A stretch of DNA of 64,000 nucleotides from positions 2,728,001 through 2,792,000 of the forward strand of contig NZ_CP011834.1 of assembly GCF_001412575.1 (NCBI RefSeq), written 5' to 3'. The position numbers and the translations under genes were made by a program. This DNA is from Limnohabitans sp. 103DPR2. Lineage in GTDB: Bacteria; Pseudomonadota; Gammaproteobacteria; Burkholderiales; Burkholderiaceae_C. Every line of letters begins with the position of its first letter. Positions within the stretch are counted from its first letter, which is position 1. The notes under the pieces are model-generated. The model ran no database searches and was not told the DNA's origin. It saw nothing but the letters and a program-made list of their open reading frames with translations. Shown one piece after another: positions 41,881-50,078 of the stretch.

Positions 41881-42912
41881 ATGAACATGTCTCGCAACGC
41901 CCCCCCTTTGCTGTCTGTCCGCGATTTGCGCGTGGCCCTGCAAACCTCGCATGGCCATGTCGAAGCTTTGCGCGGTGTAAATTTTGAAATGCAAAGGGGC
42001 GACACGCTCGGTTTGATTGGCGAGAGCGGCTGCGGAAAATCGCTCACCGCACTGGCTGTGATGGGCTTGCTGCCAGAGCGCGCCAAAGTTTCGGGCGCCA
42101 TCCATTTGAATGGCACCGACCTCACACAACTTAACGAAGCCGACTTGTGCGAAATGCGCGGTGCGCGCATGGCCATGATTTTTCAAGAGCCCATGACGGC
42201 GCTCAATCCGCTGCATCCCATTTGGAAGCAAATTGCCGAGCCCCTTCAATTGCACCAGGGCATGGACTTAAGCCGCGCGAAAGCACGTGCCCTTGAATTG
42301 CTAGAACGTGTGCAATTGCCACGCGCCAAAGAGCGGCTCGACGCTTACCCGCACCAACTCTCGGGCGGTCAGCGGCAACGCGTGATGATTTCCATTGCAC
42401 TCGCATGCCAACCCGATATCTTGATTGCCGACGAACCCACCACAGCACTCGATGTCACAGTGCAAAAAGAAGTGCTGAATTTGATTCGCCAACTGGTGGC
42501 TGAAGACGGTATGGGCTTGCTGTTGATCAGCCACGATTTAGGCCTCATGCGTGATCAGGTGGACCGTGTCATGGTGATGTATGGCGGTGCGGTGGTTGAA
42601 AGCGCCAGCACGGAGGCTCTGTTTGAAAAACGTGCGCATCCCTACACGCAGGGGCTGTTTGCAGCACGTCCGCAGCTGGGCTTAAAACGCGGCACAAGGC
42701 TTCAAACCATTCCAGGCAATGTGCCTGATATTTTCAATTGGCCGCAAGGCTGTGCATTTGCAGACCGTTGCCCTTATGTGCAAACCAACTGCCGCCAGTC
42801 ATTGCCGCAGCTTGAACAGGTCCCCAACCCAAAGCAAGCAGAAGGTTTGCCTGCTGCGGCTGAACACTGGGTGCGCTGCCCCCAATGGCAACACTTGGAG
42901 GTGGCCGCATGA
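41881..42912 (+). CDS. oligopeptide ABC ATP-binding protein (DppD-like)
   Basis: A 343-residue ATPase: Walker A GESGCGKS, Q-loop MIFQEPMTALNP, signature LSGGQRQRVMIS, Walker B ILIADEPTTALD, switch LLISHDLGLM, and the C-terminal oligopeptide domain with the PQGCAFADRCPY Fe-S-like cysteine cluster typical of DppD/OppD. It is overlapped by the next ATPase start. Confidence 0.93.
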   Translation: MNMSRNAPPLLSVRDLRVALQTSHGHVEALRGVNFEMQRGDTLGLIGESGCGKSLTALAVMGLLPERAKVSGAIHLNGTDLTQLNEADLCEMRGARMAMIFQEPMTALNPLHPIWKQIAEPLQLHQGMDLSRAKARALELLERVQLPRAKERLDAYPHQLSGGQRQRVMISIALACQPDILIADEPTTALDVTVQKEVLNLIRQLVAEDGMGLLLISHDLGLMRDQVDRVMVMYGGAVVESASTEALFEKRAHPYTQGLFAARPQLGLKRGTRLQTIPGNVPDIFNWPQGCAFADRCPYVQTNCRQSLPQLEQVPNPKQAEGLPAAAEHWVRCPQWQHLEVAA

Positions 42913-43751
42913 GCAACCCGTCATCCGTGTTGTTAGACGTTCAACACGTCAGCCAACAATACGCATTGCCCAAACCCTCTTTGTTTGCCAAAGCGGGCCA
43001 CATTCAAGCCTTGAGCGATGTGAGTTTTCAACTCCAGGCTGGCCAAAGTTTGGGCATTGTGGGCGAGTCGGGTTCTGGCAAATCGACGCTGGCCCGTTTG
43101 GTGATGGCCTTGGAAAAACCAACGCAGGGCAAGGTGGTCTTCAAAGGGCAAGATCTGAACGCCTTGAGTGCCGATCAATTGCGCGCAGCGCGCAGTGATT
43201 TTCAAATGGTCTTTCAAGACCCCTATGGCTCGCTCGATCCACGTCAAAAGGTTTTGCGCATTGTGTCCGAGCCGCTGCACAGCACCTTGAACAGCGGCTC
43301 AGGGAAATCACTGAGCTCGCAAGATTTGAAAGACCGGGCGGCGCAAGCACTGACCGAAGTGGGTTTGCGTGCCTCTGACCTCGACAAATACCCCCATGAA
43401 TTCTCGGGCGGCCAGCGTCAACGCATTGCCATTGCCCGGGCACTCATCACCAGGCCCTCTTTGATTGTGGCCGACGAACCGGTCAGCGCCTTGGACGTGT
43501 CCGTGCAAGCCCAGGTTTTGAACCTCATGATGGACCTGCAAGACCGGCTTGGTTTGAGTTACCTGTTTGTCAGCCATGATCTTGCGGTTGTGAACCTGAT
43601 GTGCGACGATGTGCTCGTTTTGCAGCACGGTCACGTGGTGGAAGCAGGTGCATCCGAAGCCATCTTTCAACATGCACAGCATCCCTACACGCAAGCATTG
43701 CTTGCGGCCATCCCTGGCCATGCCGCATCCGCCCATTTGCATTCCGCCTAA
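42909..43751 (+). CDS. oligopeptide ABC ATP-binding protein (DppF-like)
   Basis: A 280-residue ATPase with Walker A GESGSGKST, Q-loop MVFQDPYGSLDPRQ, signature FSGGQRQRIAIARAL, Walker B LIVADEPVSALD and switch LFVSHDLAVV. The start 42909 overlaps the previous stop; an earlier in-frame ATG lies inside the upstream gene. It forms the heterodimeric motor with the DppD-like protein. Confidence 0.93.
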   Translation: MSNPSSVLLDVQHVSQQYALPKPSLFAKAGHIQALSDVSFQLQAGQSLGIVGESGSGKSTLARLVMALEKPTQGKVVFKGQDLNALSADQLRAARSDFQMVFQDPYGSLDPRQKVLRIVSEPLHSTLNSGSGKSLSSQDLKDRAAQALTEVGLRASDLDKYPHEFSGGQRQRIAIARALITRPSLIVADEPVSALDVSVQAQVLNLMMDLQDRLGLSYLFVSHDLAVVNLMCDDVLVLQHGHVVEAGASEAIFQHAQHPYTQALLAAIPGHAASAHLHSA

Positions 43752-43772
43752 TTTTTGATGAAGGAGTTTTTC

Positions 43773-45293
43773 ATGACACAAGCACCTCGTTCAACGCGTC
43801 GTCAGTTGGGCCAATTTGGCCTGGCCCTGATTGCTACGGCCAGCATGGTTCTCGTCCACCCTGCGGCACAGGCCCAGTCCAAAAAAGACAGCGCCGTGAT
43901 TGGCATGATTTTGGAGCCCACCAGCCTTGACCCCACCACTGCGCCTGCTGCGGCCATTGGTGAAGTGGTGCACTACAACATCTTGGAAGGCCTCACCAAA
44001 ATCAATGTCGACGGTTCTGTCACACCTTTGTTGGCCGAAAGTTGGACCATGGACGCCGACGGCAAAGCCTTCACCTTCAAATTGCGCAAAGGCGTCAAGT
44101 TTCAAGACGGCTCACCCTTTGATTCATCGGCTGTGAAATTCAGCTTCGAACGCGCCAAAGGCGAGAAGAGCACCAACAAAGCCAAAGGCGCCGTGTTCAA
44201 CAACATTGCCCACATTTCAACGCCCGATGCCCACACCGTGGTCTTGGTGCTCACCAACCCCGATGGCAATTTCTTGTTCCGCATGGGCGAGAATACTGCC
44301 GTCATCTTGCACCCCAACTCAGCCGATGCGGCGGCCACCAAGCCCATCGGCACTGGCCCTTACAAATTGGACAACTGGGCCAAGGGCACTGCTGTGACTT
44401 TGACCAAGTGGGATGGCTACCGCGATGCGGCCAACGTCAAACTCAAAAAAGTCACCTTCCGTTTCATCAACGATTCGTCTGCACAAGTGGCTGCTTTGTT
44501 GGCCGGTGACATCGATGGCATGCCCCGCTTCCAATCGCCCCAAAGTTTGAAGCAGTTCCAAACCGACAAGCGCTTTGTGGTCGAGTTGGGCAGCACGGCC
44601 GGCAAGGGCATCATGACCATCAACAACAAAAAGAAACCGTTTGATGATGTGCGTGTTCGTCGCGCCTTGTCACATGCCATCGATAAAAAAGCCTTCATTG
44701 ATGGCGTGTTCGAAGGCTTGGCCAAACCCATTGGCAGCCACATGGCACCCACCGATGCGGGCTATGTGGACCTGACCGGTCAGTACCCCTTTGATCCAGA
44801 AAAAGCAAAGGCTTTGCTGAAAGAAGCTGGCGTCCAAACGCCTCTGAACGTCACACTCACCCTGCCTCCCCCACCCTACGCCCGTAAAGGCGGCGAAATC
44901 TTGGCCGCCCAACTGGCCAAAGTGGGCATCGTGGCAAAAATTGAAAACGTGGAATGGGCACAGTGGCTTGGCGGCACCTTCAAAGGCAACTTTGACCTCA
45001 CCGTCATCAACCACGTCGAGCCGCTCGATTACATGGCCTATGCCAACCCCAATTACTACTGGGGCTACGACAGCAAGGCCTTCCGTGACTTGGCTGCCAA
45101 GCACTCCGCCACCACAGGCGCCAAAGACCGTACCAAGTTGTTTGGCGACATGCAGCGCATGATTGCCAACGACGCTGTCAACGTCTTCTTGTTCAACGCC
45201 ACCAACACCGCGGTGTACAAAAAAGGCTTGAAGGGCTTGTGGTCCAGCTCGCCTATTTTTGCCAACGACATGGCGGCTGTTTCCTGGAATTGA
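43773..45293 (+). CDS. peptide ABC substrate-binding protein (DppA-like)
   Basis: A 506-residue SBP_bac_5 protein. The signal peptide (basic RSTRRQ, hydrophobic LIATASMVLVHP, cleavage after AQA near residue 31) sends it to the periplasm. The family motif GEVVHYNILEGLTKI and FTFKLRKGVKFQDGSPFDSSAVKFSFER-like region are clear. The start at 43773 has AAGGAG six bases upstream, which decides it over ATG 43758. It comes last in the transporter operon, whereas most dpp operons put it first. Confidence 0.93.
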   Translation: MTQAPRSTRRQLGQFGLALIATASMVLVHPAAQAQSKKDSAVIGMILEPTSLDPTTAPAAAIGEVVHYNILEGLTKINVDGSVTPLLAESWTMDADGKAFTFKLRKGVKFQDGSPFDSSAVKFSFERAKGEKSTNKAKGAVFNNIAHISTPDAHTVVLVLTNPDGNFLFRMGENTAVILHPNSADAAATKPIGTGPYKLDNWAKGTAVTLTKWDGYRDAANVKLKKVTFRFINDSSAQVAALLAGDIDGMPRFQSPQSLKQFQTDKRFVVELGSTAGKGIMTINNKKKPFDDVRVRRALSHAIDKKAFIDGVFEGLAKPIGSHMAPTDAGYVDLTGQYPFDPEKAKALLKEAGVQTPLNVTLTLPPPPYARKGGEILAAQLAKVGIVAKIENVEWAQWLGGTFKGNFDLTVINHVEPLDYMAYANPNYYWGYDSKAFRDLAAKHSATTGAKDRTKLFGDMQRMIANDAVNVFLFNATNTAVYKKGLKGLWSSSPIFANDMAAVSWN

Positions 45294-45296
45294 TGC

Positions 45297-46307
45297 ATGA
45301 AGATTTTGGTGACGGGTGGCACCGGCTACATTGGCAGCCACACTTGCGTGCAGTTGATCGACAAAGGCTGGCAACCCGTCATCTTGGATTCACTGGTCAA
45401 TTCCAAAGTCAGTGTCATTGATCGAATTGAAAGCATCACTGGGCATCGCCCGCCCTTCATTCAGGGCGATGTGCGTGATGCTGACTTGCTCGGCAAGCTT
45501 CTTTTAGAACACGGCATCGAGGCTGTGATTCACTTCGCTGGTTTGAAAGCCGTTGGTGAATCTGTTGCGCAACCCCTGCGCTATTACGACAACAATGTGC
45601 ACGGCAGCGTGGTGCTGATGCAAGCCATGCAACAGTGCGGCGTTAAAACGATGGTCTTTAGTTCATCGGCCACGGTCTATGGCCATTCATCTGCGCCACC
45701 TTGGAACGAACAAGTGCCCACCTCGCCAGCCAATCCGTATGGCCGAAGCAAACTCATGGTGGACCACATCATGGCCGATGTGGCTGCGGCTGACGCAACA
45801 TGCGCCATGACTTCTTTACGGTATTTCAATCCAGTAGGGGCCCATCCCAGTGGGCAAATGGGCGAAGACCCGCAAGATGTTCCCAACAACCTCATGCCCT
45901 ATTTGTCACAAGTGGCCGTTGGCCGCCGTGAGGCGCTCCAAATTTATGGCAAGGACTACAACACCCCAGATGGCACTGGCGTACGTGATTACATTCACGT
46001 GAACGATTTGGCAAAAGGCCATGTGGCAGCCTTGGCCTATTCGCATGAACGCCCTGGCCATCACGTGTTCAACTTGGGCAGTGGCATCGGCCACAGTGTG
46101 TTGGACATGTTGCATGCCTTTGGAAAAGCTTGTGGCCGGGATTTGCCTTACAACTTCGCGCCGCGTAGGTCGGGCGACCTCGATGCCTATTGGGCGGACC
46201 CGCAACACGCGCTCAACACGCTGGGTTGGCAAGTTGAAAAAACCATCGACGACATGTGCCAAGACACCTGGCGTTGGCAATCACAAAATCCCAACGGTTA
46301 CCCTTAA
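45297..46307 (+). CDS. galE: UDP-glucose 4-epimerase
   Basis: A 336-residue short-chain dehydrogenase-type epimerase. It has the NAD motif VTGGTGYIGSHTCVQL, SSSATVYG (catalytic Ser/Thr), NPYGRSKLMVDHIM with the YxxxK pair, SLRYFNPVGAHPSG, and the late VFNLGSG block. It interconverts UDP-glucose and UDP-galactose for surface sugar synthesis or galactose use. It starts three bases after the binding-protein stop, so it may be co-transcribed with the peptide transporter. Confidence 0.95.
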   Translation: MKILVTGGTGYIGSHTCVQLIDKGWQPVILDSLVNSKVSVIDRIESITGHRPPFIQGDVRDADLLGKLLLEHGIEAVIHFAGLKAVGESVAQPLRYYDNNVHGSVVLMQAMQQCGVKTMVFSSSATVYGHSSAPPWNEQVPTSPANPYGRSKLMVDHIMADVAAADATCAMTSLRYFNPVGAHPSGQMGEDPQDVPNNLMPYLSQVAVGRREALQIYGKDYNTPDGTGVRDYIHVNDLAKGHVAALAYSHERPGHHVFNLGSGIGHSVLDMLHAFGKACGRDLPYNFAPRRSGDLDAYWADPQHALNTLGWQVEKTIDDMCQDTWRWQSQNPNGYP

Positions 46308-46315
46308 AGTCAGTC

Positions 46316-46357
46316 TTGCGGGGCTATGTGCAATGCACTCGCAACAAAGCTTTTTTT
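46316..46357 (+). terminator. weak hairpin between galE and the lacI-type gene
   Basis: TTGCG (46316-46320) pairs with CGCAA (46340-46344), enclosing a small GTGCA/TGCAC repeat. A seven-T run ends at 46357. It could terminate galE transcription, but the spacing is loose. Confidence 0.35.
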
Positions 46358-47388
46358 CAAACCCGGCAAGTTGAACCTCGAATGATCAAATCGGTGCTGA
46401 CCACTTCAGAGTCGGAGTGACCTTCGCTGAACACTCGCATGAGGTTTTGCACCAAGGCAGCCCCCGCCAAATCCATCGGCTGACGAATAGTGGTGAGTGG
46501 CGGGTAGGTGTGCTCGGCCATGCCAATGTCGTCATAGCCCACCACGCTCACATCTTGCGGAATGCGCAGGCCCGCTTGGGTGAAGGCGCCCATGGCGGTG
46601 ATCGCCAACAAATCACTGGCTGCGAACAGCGCATCAAAGGCTAATTTCTTTTGCAAGAAAACTTTGATGTCTTCTCTGGCCTCCGCCACTGTGAAGGGGG
46701 ATGGAATGTAGAGCTCTGGCGCGATGGGCACTTTGTGCGCTTGATGAGCCTGCACATAGCCCGCATAGCGTTGCTGCGTTTCTGTTGCATGTTTGTCGCC
46801 CATGAAAACAATTCGTTTGCGGCCCAGACTCAGCAAATGGTTGGCGGCCAAAAAGCCGCCGTTGAAATTGTCGCCACCCACCGTGCAATACAACTGCCTT
46901 GGCAACTGACCGCCCCACACCACGAAGGGAATTTGTCGGCGCGCCAGCTCATTGAGTTTTTCGTGTTGGTCCCACTGGCCCACCACAATCAAACCGCCCA
47001 CGCGGCCTGATTCATAAAGCTGTGCCAAGTCTTCCAAGTGATCTGCTGAAATGCGGGAGAAAAGCAAATCAAAATTTTGCTTGGTCAGTTGGTCCGCCAA
47101 ATGACCGAGCATGGTCATGAAGAACGGATCGGTCACATCTTGGCGAATTTGGTCTTGGTAAGGAATCACCACACCAATGGTTCGATTCTCGCCAGAGCGT
47201 AAATTTTTAGCGCTCAGGTTGATGGTGTAGCTGAGCGACTTGGCCAAGTCGGCAATGCGTTGGCGCGTTTCTTCATTGATCAGTGGGCTGCCATTGAGCG
47301 CGCGCGAGACCGTCGAGGTCGACACACCCGCCAATCGGGCAATGTCGACCATCTGAATCTTCTTGTTGTCTGCGTCTGCTTTGGCCAT
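46357..47388 (-). CDS. LacI-family repressor of the sucrose-uptake locus
   Basis: A 343-residue LacI protein. The helix-turn-helix and hinge (MVDIARLAGVSTSTVSRALNGS, shown here in part as its core; then RIADLAKSLSY) are followed by a periplasmic-binding-type sensor domain (TIGVVIPYQDQ, ASDLLAITAMGAFTQAGLRIPQDVSVVGYDDI). It is divergent from the TonB receptor gene, with two CAAACGTTTG-core palindromes in between. In the Xanthomonas sux locus a LacI repressor (SuxR) plays the same role. The inducer is probably sucrose or a related sugar. Confidence 0.92.
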   Translation of the reverse strand: MAKADADNKKIQMVDIARLAGVSTSTVSRALNGSPLINEETRQRIADLAKSLSYTINLSAKNLRSGENRTIGVVIPYQDQIRQDVTDPFFMTMLGHLADQLTKQNFDLLFSRISADHLEDLAQLYESGRVGGLIVVGQWDQHEKLNELARRQIPFVVWGGQLPRQLYCTVGGDNFNGGFLAANHLLSLGRKRIVFMGDKHATETQQRYAGYVQAHQAHKVPIAPELYIPSPFTVAEAREDIKVFLQKKLAFDALFAASDLLAITAMGAFTQAGLRIPQDVSVVGYDDIGMAEHTYPPLTTIRQPMDLAGAALVQNLMRVFSEGHSDSEVVSTDLIIRGSTCRV

Positions 47389-47435
47389 AAAAACTGCAAT
47401 GACTCCGGTTGCTTGACCTAAGTATAAGAAATGAA

Positions 47436-47449
47436 TGCAAACGTTTGAA
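47436..47449. promoter_or_regulatory. LacI-type operator next to the repressor gene
   Basis: TGCAAACGTTTGAA has the central CAAACGTTTG palindrome with the CG centre usual for LacI-family sites. It is 48 bases upstream of the repressor start, fit for autoregulation. Confidence 0.65.
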
Positions 47450-47599
47450 AAACTTCAATCGCCATGAAATCAACATGGTTTCTAATGCACTAGCCTAGGG
47501 AAAGCACCTAAAGAAGGCCTTTTTTTCAAAAGATTCAATGACTTAGCTATGCGGAACGGGTCTCGGATGGCGGTCAGTGCCCCAATTTGAGGAAATTCC

Positions 47600-47619
47600 A
47601 ATTGCAAACGTTTGCAATT
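47600..47619. promoter_or_regulatory. 20-bp perfect palindromic LacI-type operator
   Basis: AATTGCAAACGTTTGCAATT is a perfect 20-base palindrome. It contains the same core as the site at 47436, 164 bases away, and is about 117 bases upstream of the TonB receptor start. The pair could allow repressor looping. Apart from these sites the 347-base gap holds only AT-rich promoter sequence. Confidence 0.78.
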
Positions 47620-47735
47620 TTTCGGAGAATCTAGGCATTCGGGATTGCCAAGAAGTATCCATTCTCGAATTTTATTGAAAATATTCAATAAATTCATACA
47701 CTTAAGTAATTCAATATTTTTTCTGGAGACTTTCA

Positions 47736-50027
47736 ATGTCCAAACGAATGAATGCAATCGTTCCCAATGCAGTTGCATTGGCCTGCGCCTTAACAGTTGC
47801 CCACATGGGCAGCGCATGGGCGCAAACAGCGCCTAACAACGACACTTTGAAGTTGGACGAATTGGTGGTGACTGGCACCGCTTCTGGCGCCAGCAAAATG
47901 AAGCAATCCAATTCCATTTCAACCGTGGGTGTGGATCAAATTTTGCAAGCACAGCCCACCAACTCTTCTGACATTCTGCGCACCATTCCTGGTGTTCGCG
48001 CTGAATCCAGCGGCGGCGGCGGTAACGCCAACGTTACCGTTCGTGGCTTGCCCATCTCTGCAGGTGGCGCACGCTATGTGCAATTCCAAGAAGACGGTCT
48101 GCCCGTTTTGCTGTTCGGCGATGTGGCCTTCGCGACACCCGACATGTTCTTGCGCGCCGATGGCAGCCTGGAGCGTTTGGAAGTGGTTCGTGGTGGCTCT
48201 GCCTCCACATTGGGCACCAACGCACCTGGCGGCATCATCAACTTCATCTCCAAAACAGGTGAAGAACCAGGCGGCTCTATGGGTGTGACCACCGGTTTGG
48301 GCTACGACGAAAAGCGTTTCGACTTTGACTACAGCGGCAAATTGGGCGAGAAGACTCGCTTCTTCGTGGGCGGTTACGCCAACATGGGCCAAGGTCCCCG
48401 CAATGCATCTGCCAACGGCGTGCAAGGTCACCAGATCAAAGCCAACATCACACAAGACGTTGACAATGGTTTTGTTCGCTTGAACTTCAAAACATTGGAC
48501 GACAAGTCGCCTTTGTTCATGCCCGCACCCGTCAGCATCAAGAACGGCGTGTTGAGCGAGTTGCCTGGCATTGACCCCCGCAAAGCGACTTTCTACTCAC
48601 CTTACTGGGTGCAAGATGCCACGCTGTCTAAGAACAACACCCTCGTGAACTCCAACGTGAACGATGGTTTGCGCGTGAAGAGCGATTCATTCGGTGTTGA
48701 AACCGAATTGAAATTGGCAGGTGGCTGGAAATTGAGCGAAAAGTTCCGCACTTCAGAAAACAGCGGCCGCTTCATCAGCATCTTCCCTGGCGACGATGTG
48801 GCCAACGCTGCATCTGGCAGCAAGTACGCAACTGGCCCCAAGAAAGGCCAAGCCTACACAGGCAAGTCTTTCACAGCGACCGTGTTCAACACGTCCATGG
48901 ATGACATGGGTTCAACCACCAACGACGTTAAATTGAGCAAAACATTTGCGCAAGCCGATGGTTCCAAGATCACCACCACAGCTGGTTTGTTTGTGAACGT
49001 GCAAAAAGTTGCACTGACATGGAACTTCAACCAGTACTTGATGGAAGCCACAGACAACAACCCCGCGTTGTTGGCCAATTCCAAAACCAATTCTTATGGC
49101 GCCATTGATTTGGGCACCAACGTTTGGGGCGGTTGCTGCACACGTGCCATCGATGGCACCTACCGTACAACATCTCCCTACGCTGTTTTGGGTTGGGAAA
49201 AAGGTGCTTTGAGCTTGGACGGTAGCTTGCGCGCCGACCAACAAGTGGCCACAGGTTCTTACAACCAAGCTTCGAACAACCAGTTCAAGCCAGAGAACAC
49301 ACAAGCCATCAACTACACCAAGAACTTCAATTCTTATTCATTCGGTGGTAACTACCAGTTGGACAAAGACACTGCCTTGTTCGCACGTGTCAGCAAAGGT
49401 GCGGCCTTCAATGCAGACCGCATCATGTTCGATCCTAAGAAAATGCCTTTGGACGGTTCAGGTGTGGTGCCCATCAACGAAGTTAAACAAGTTGAAGGTG
49501 GCGTGAAATTGCGCAACGGCAACTTGAGCACATTCGTGACCTTGTTCAACGCTAAAACTGACGAGAGCAACTACGACGCAACCACACAAAAGAGCACATC
49601 CAACAAATACGATGCCTCCGGTGTGGAAGTGGAAGCCGGTTACAAAATGGGCGCGTTCCGTATCAACGGTGGCGTGACCGTGACCGATGCCAAAATTGTG
49701 GCCACCGGTTTGACACCTAACCGTCAAGCCAAAGTGGTTTACCAATTGAGCCCCTCTTATGTTTTGGGTGACGCCACAATCGGTGCCGCCATCGTTGGAA
49801 CTTCTAGCTCGAAAGATGCTCAAGGTTCTGGCTATGACGTGACATTGCCTGCCTACACAGTGATCAATGCATTTGCCAACTTCAACATTGGCAAAAACGC
49901 AGTGGCATCATTGGGTGTGAACAACTTGACCAATGTTTTGGGCTACACAGAGAGCAACGACGGCCGCATGGCTGCACGTGCCATCAATGGTCGCTCCATC
50001 AAAGCAGGTCTGAAGTACAACTTCTAA
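47736..50027 (+). CDS. TonB-dependent outer-membrane receptor, sugar type
   Basis: A 763-residue receptor. The signal peptide ends at AWA-QT near residue 30. The TonB-box region LDELVVTGTASG follows. The plug domain has ILRTIPGVRAESSGGGGNANVTVRG and APGGIINFISKTGEEPGG (quoted in parts below family length), and the barrel ends with the terminal aromatic of KAGLKYNF. It probably brings sucrose or a sucrose-like sugar across the outer membrane. Its place ahead of an amylosucrase and a sugar transporter, behind LacI operators, supports this. Leucine is strongly coded by TTG. A GGAG ribosome binding site is seen eight bases upstream. Confidence 0.92.
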   Translation: MSKRMNAIVPNAVALACALTVAHMGSAWAQTAPNNDTLKLDELVVTGTASGASKMKQSNSISTVGVDQILQAQPTNSSDILRTIPGVRAESSGGGGNANVTVRGLPISAGGARYVQFQEDGLPVLLFGDVAFATPDMFLRADGSLERLEVVRGGSASTLGTNAPGGIINFISKTGEEPGGSMGVTTGLGYDEKRFDFDYSGKLGEKTRFFVGGYANMGQGPRNASANGVQGHQIKANITQDVDNGFVRLNFKTLDDKSPLFMPAPVSIKNGVLSELPGIDPRKATFYSPYWVQDATLSKNNTLVNSNVNDGLRVKSDSFGVETELKLAGGWKLSEKFRTSENSGRFISIFPGDDVANAASGSKYATGPKKGQAYTGKSFTATVFNTSMDDMGSTTNDVKLSKTFAQADGSKITTTAGLFVNVQKVALTWNFNQYLMEATDNNPALLANSKTNSYGAIDLGTNVWGGCCTRAIDGTYRTTSPYAVLGWEKGALSLDGSLRADQQVATGSYNQASNNQFKPENTQAINYTKNFNSYSFGGNYQLDKDTALFARVSKGAAFNADRIMFDPKKMPLDGSGVVPINEVKQVEGGVKLRNGNLSTFVTLFNAKTDESNYDATTQKSTSNKYDASGVEVEAGYKMGAFRINGGVTVTDAKIVATGLTPNRQAKVVYQLSPSYVLGDATIGAAIVGTSSSKDAQGSGYDVTLPAYTVINAFANFNIGKNAVASLGVNNLTNVLGYTESNDGRMAARAINGRSIKAGLKYNF

Positions 50028-50038
50028 TCTGAGGTTTG

Positions 50039-50070
50039 GGCTGCCGACTTCGGTCGGCAGCCTTTTTTTT
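50039..50070 (+). terminator. TTCG-loop hairpin terminator inside the sugar operon
   Basis: GGCTGCCGAC (50039-50048), loop TTCG, GTCGGCAGCC (50053-50062) and eight T residues form an ideal intrinsic terminator, only nine bases before the next start codon. It should stop most transcripts after the receptor gene and so limit enzyme and transporter expression. Confidence 0.88.
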
Positions 50071-50078
50071 GGTTTTTT

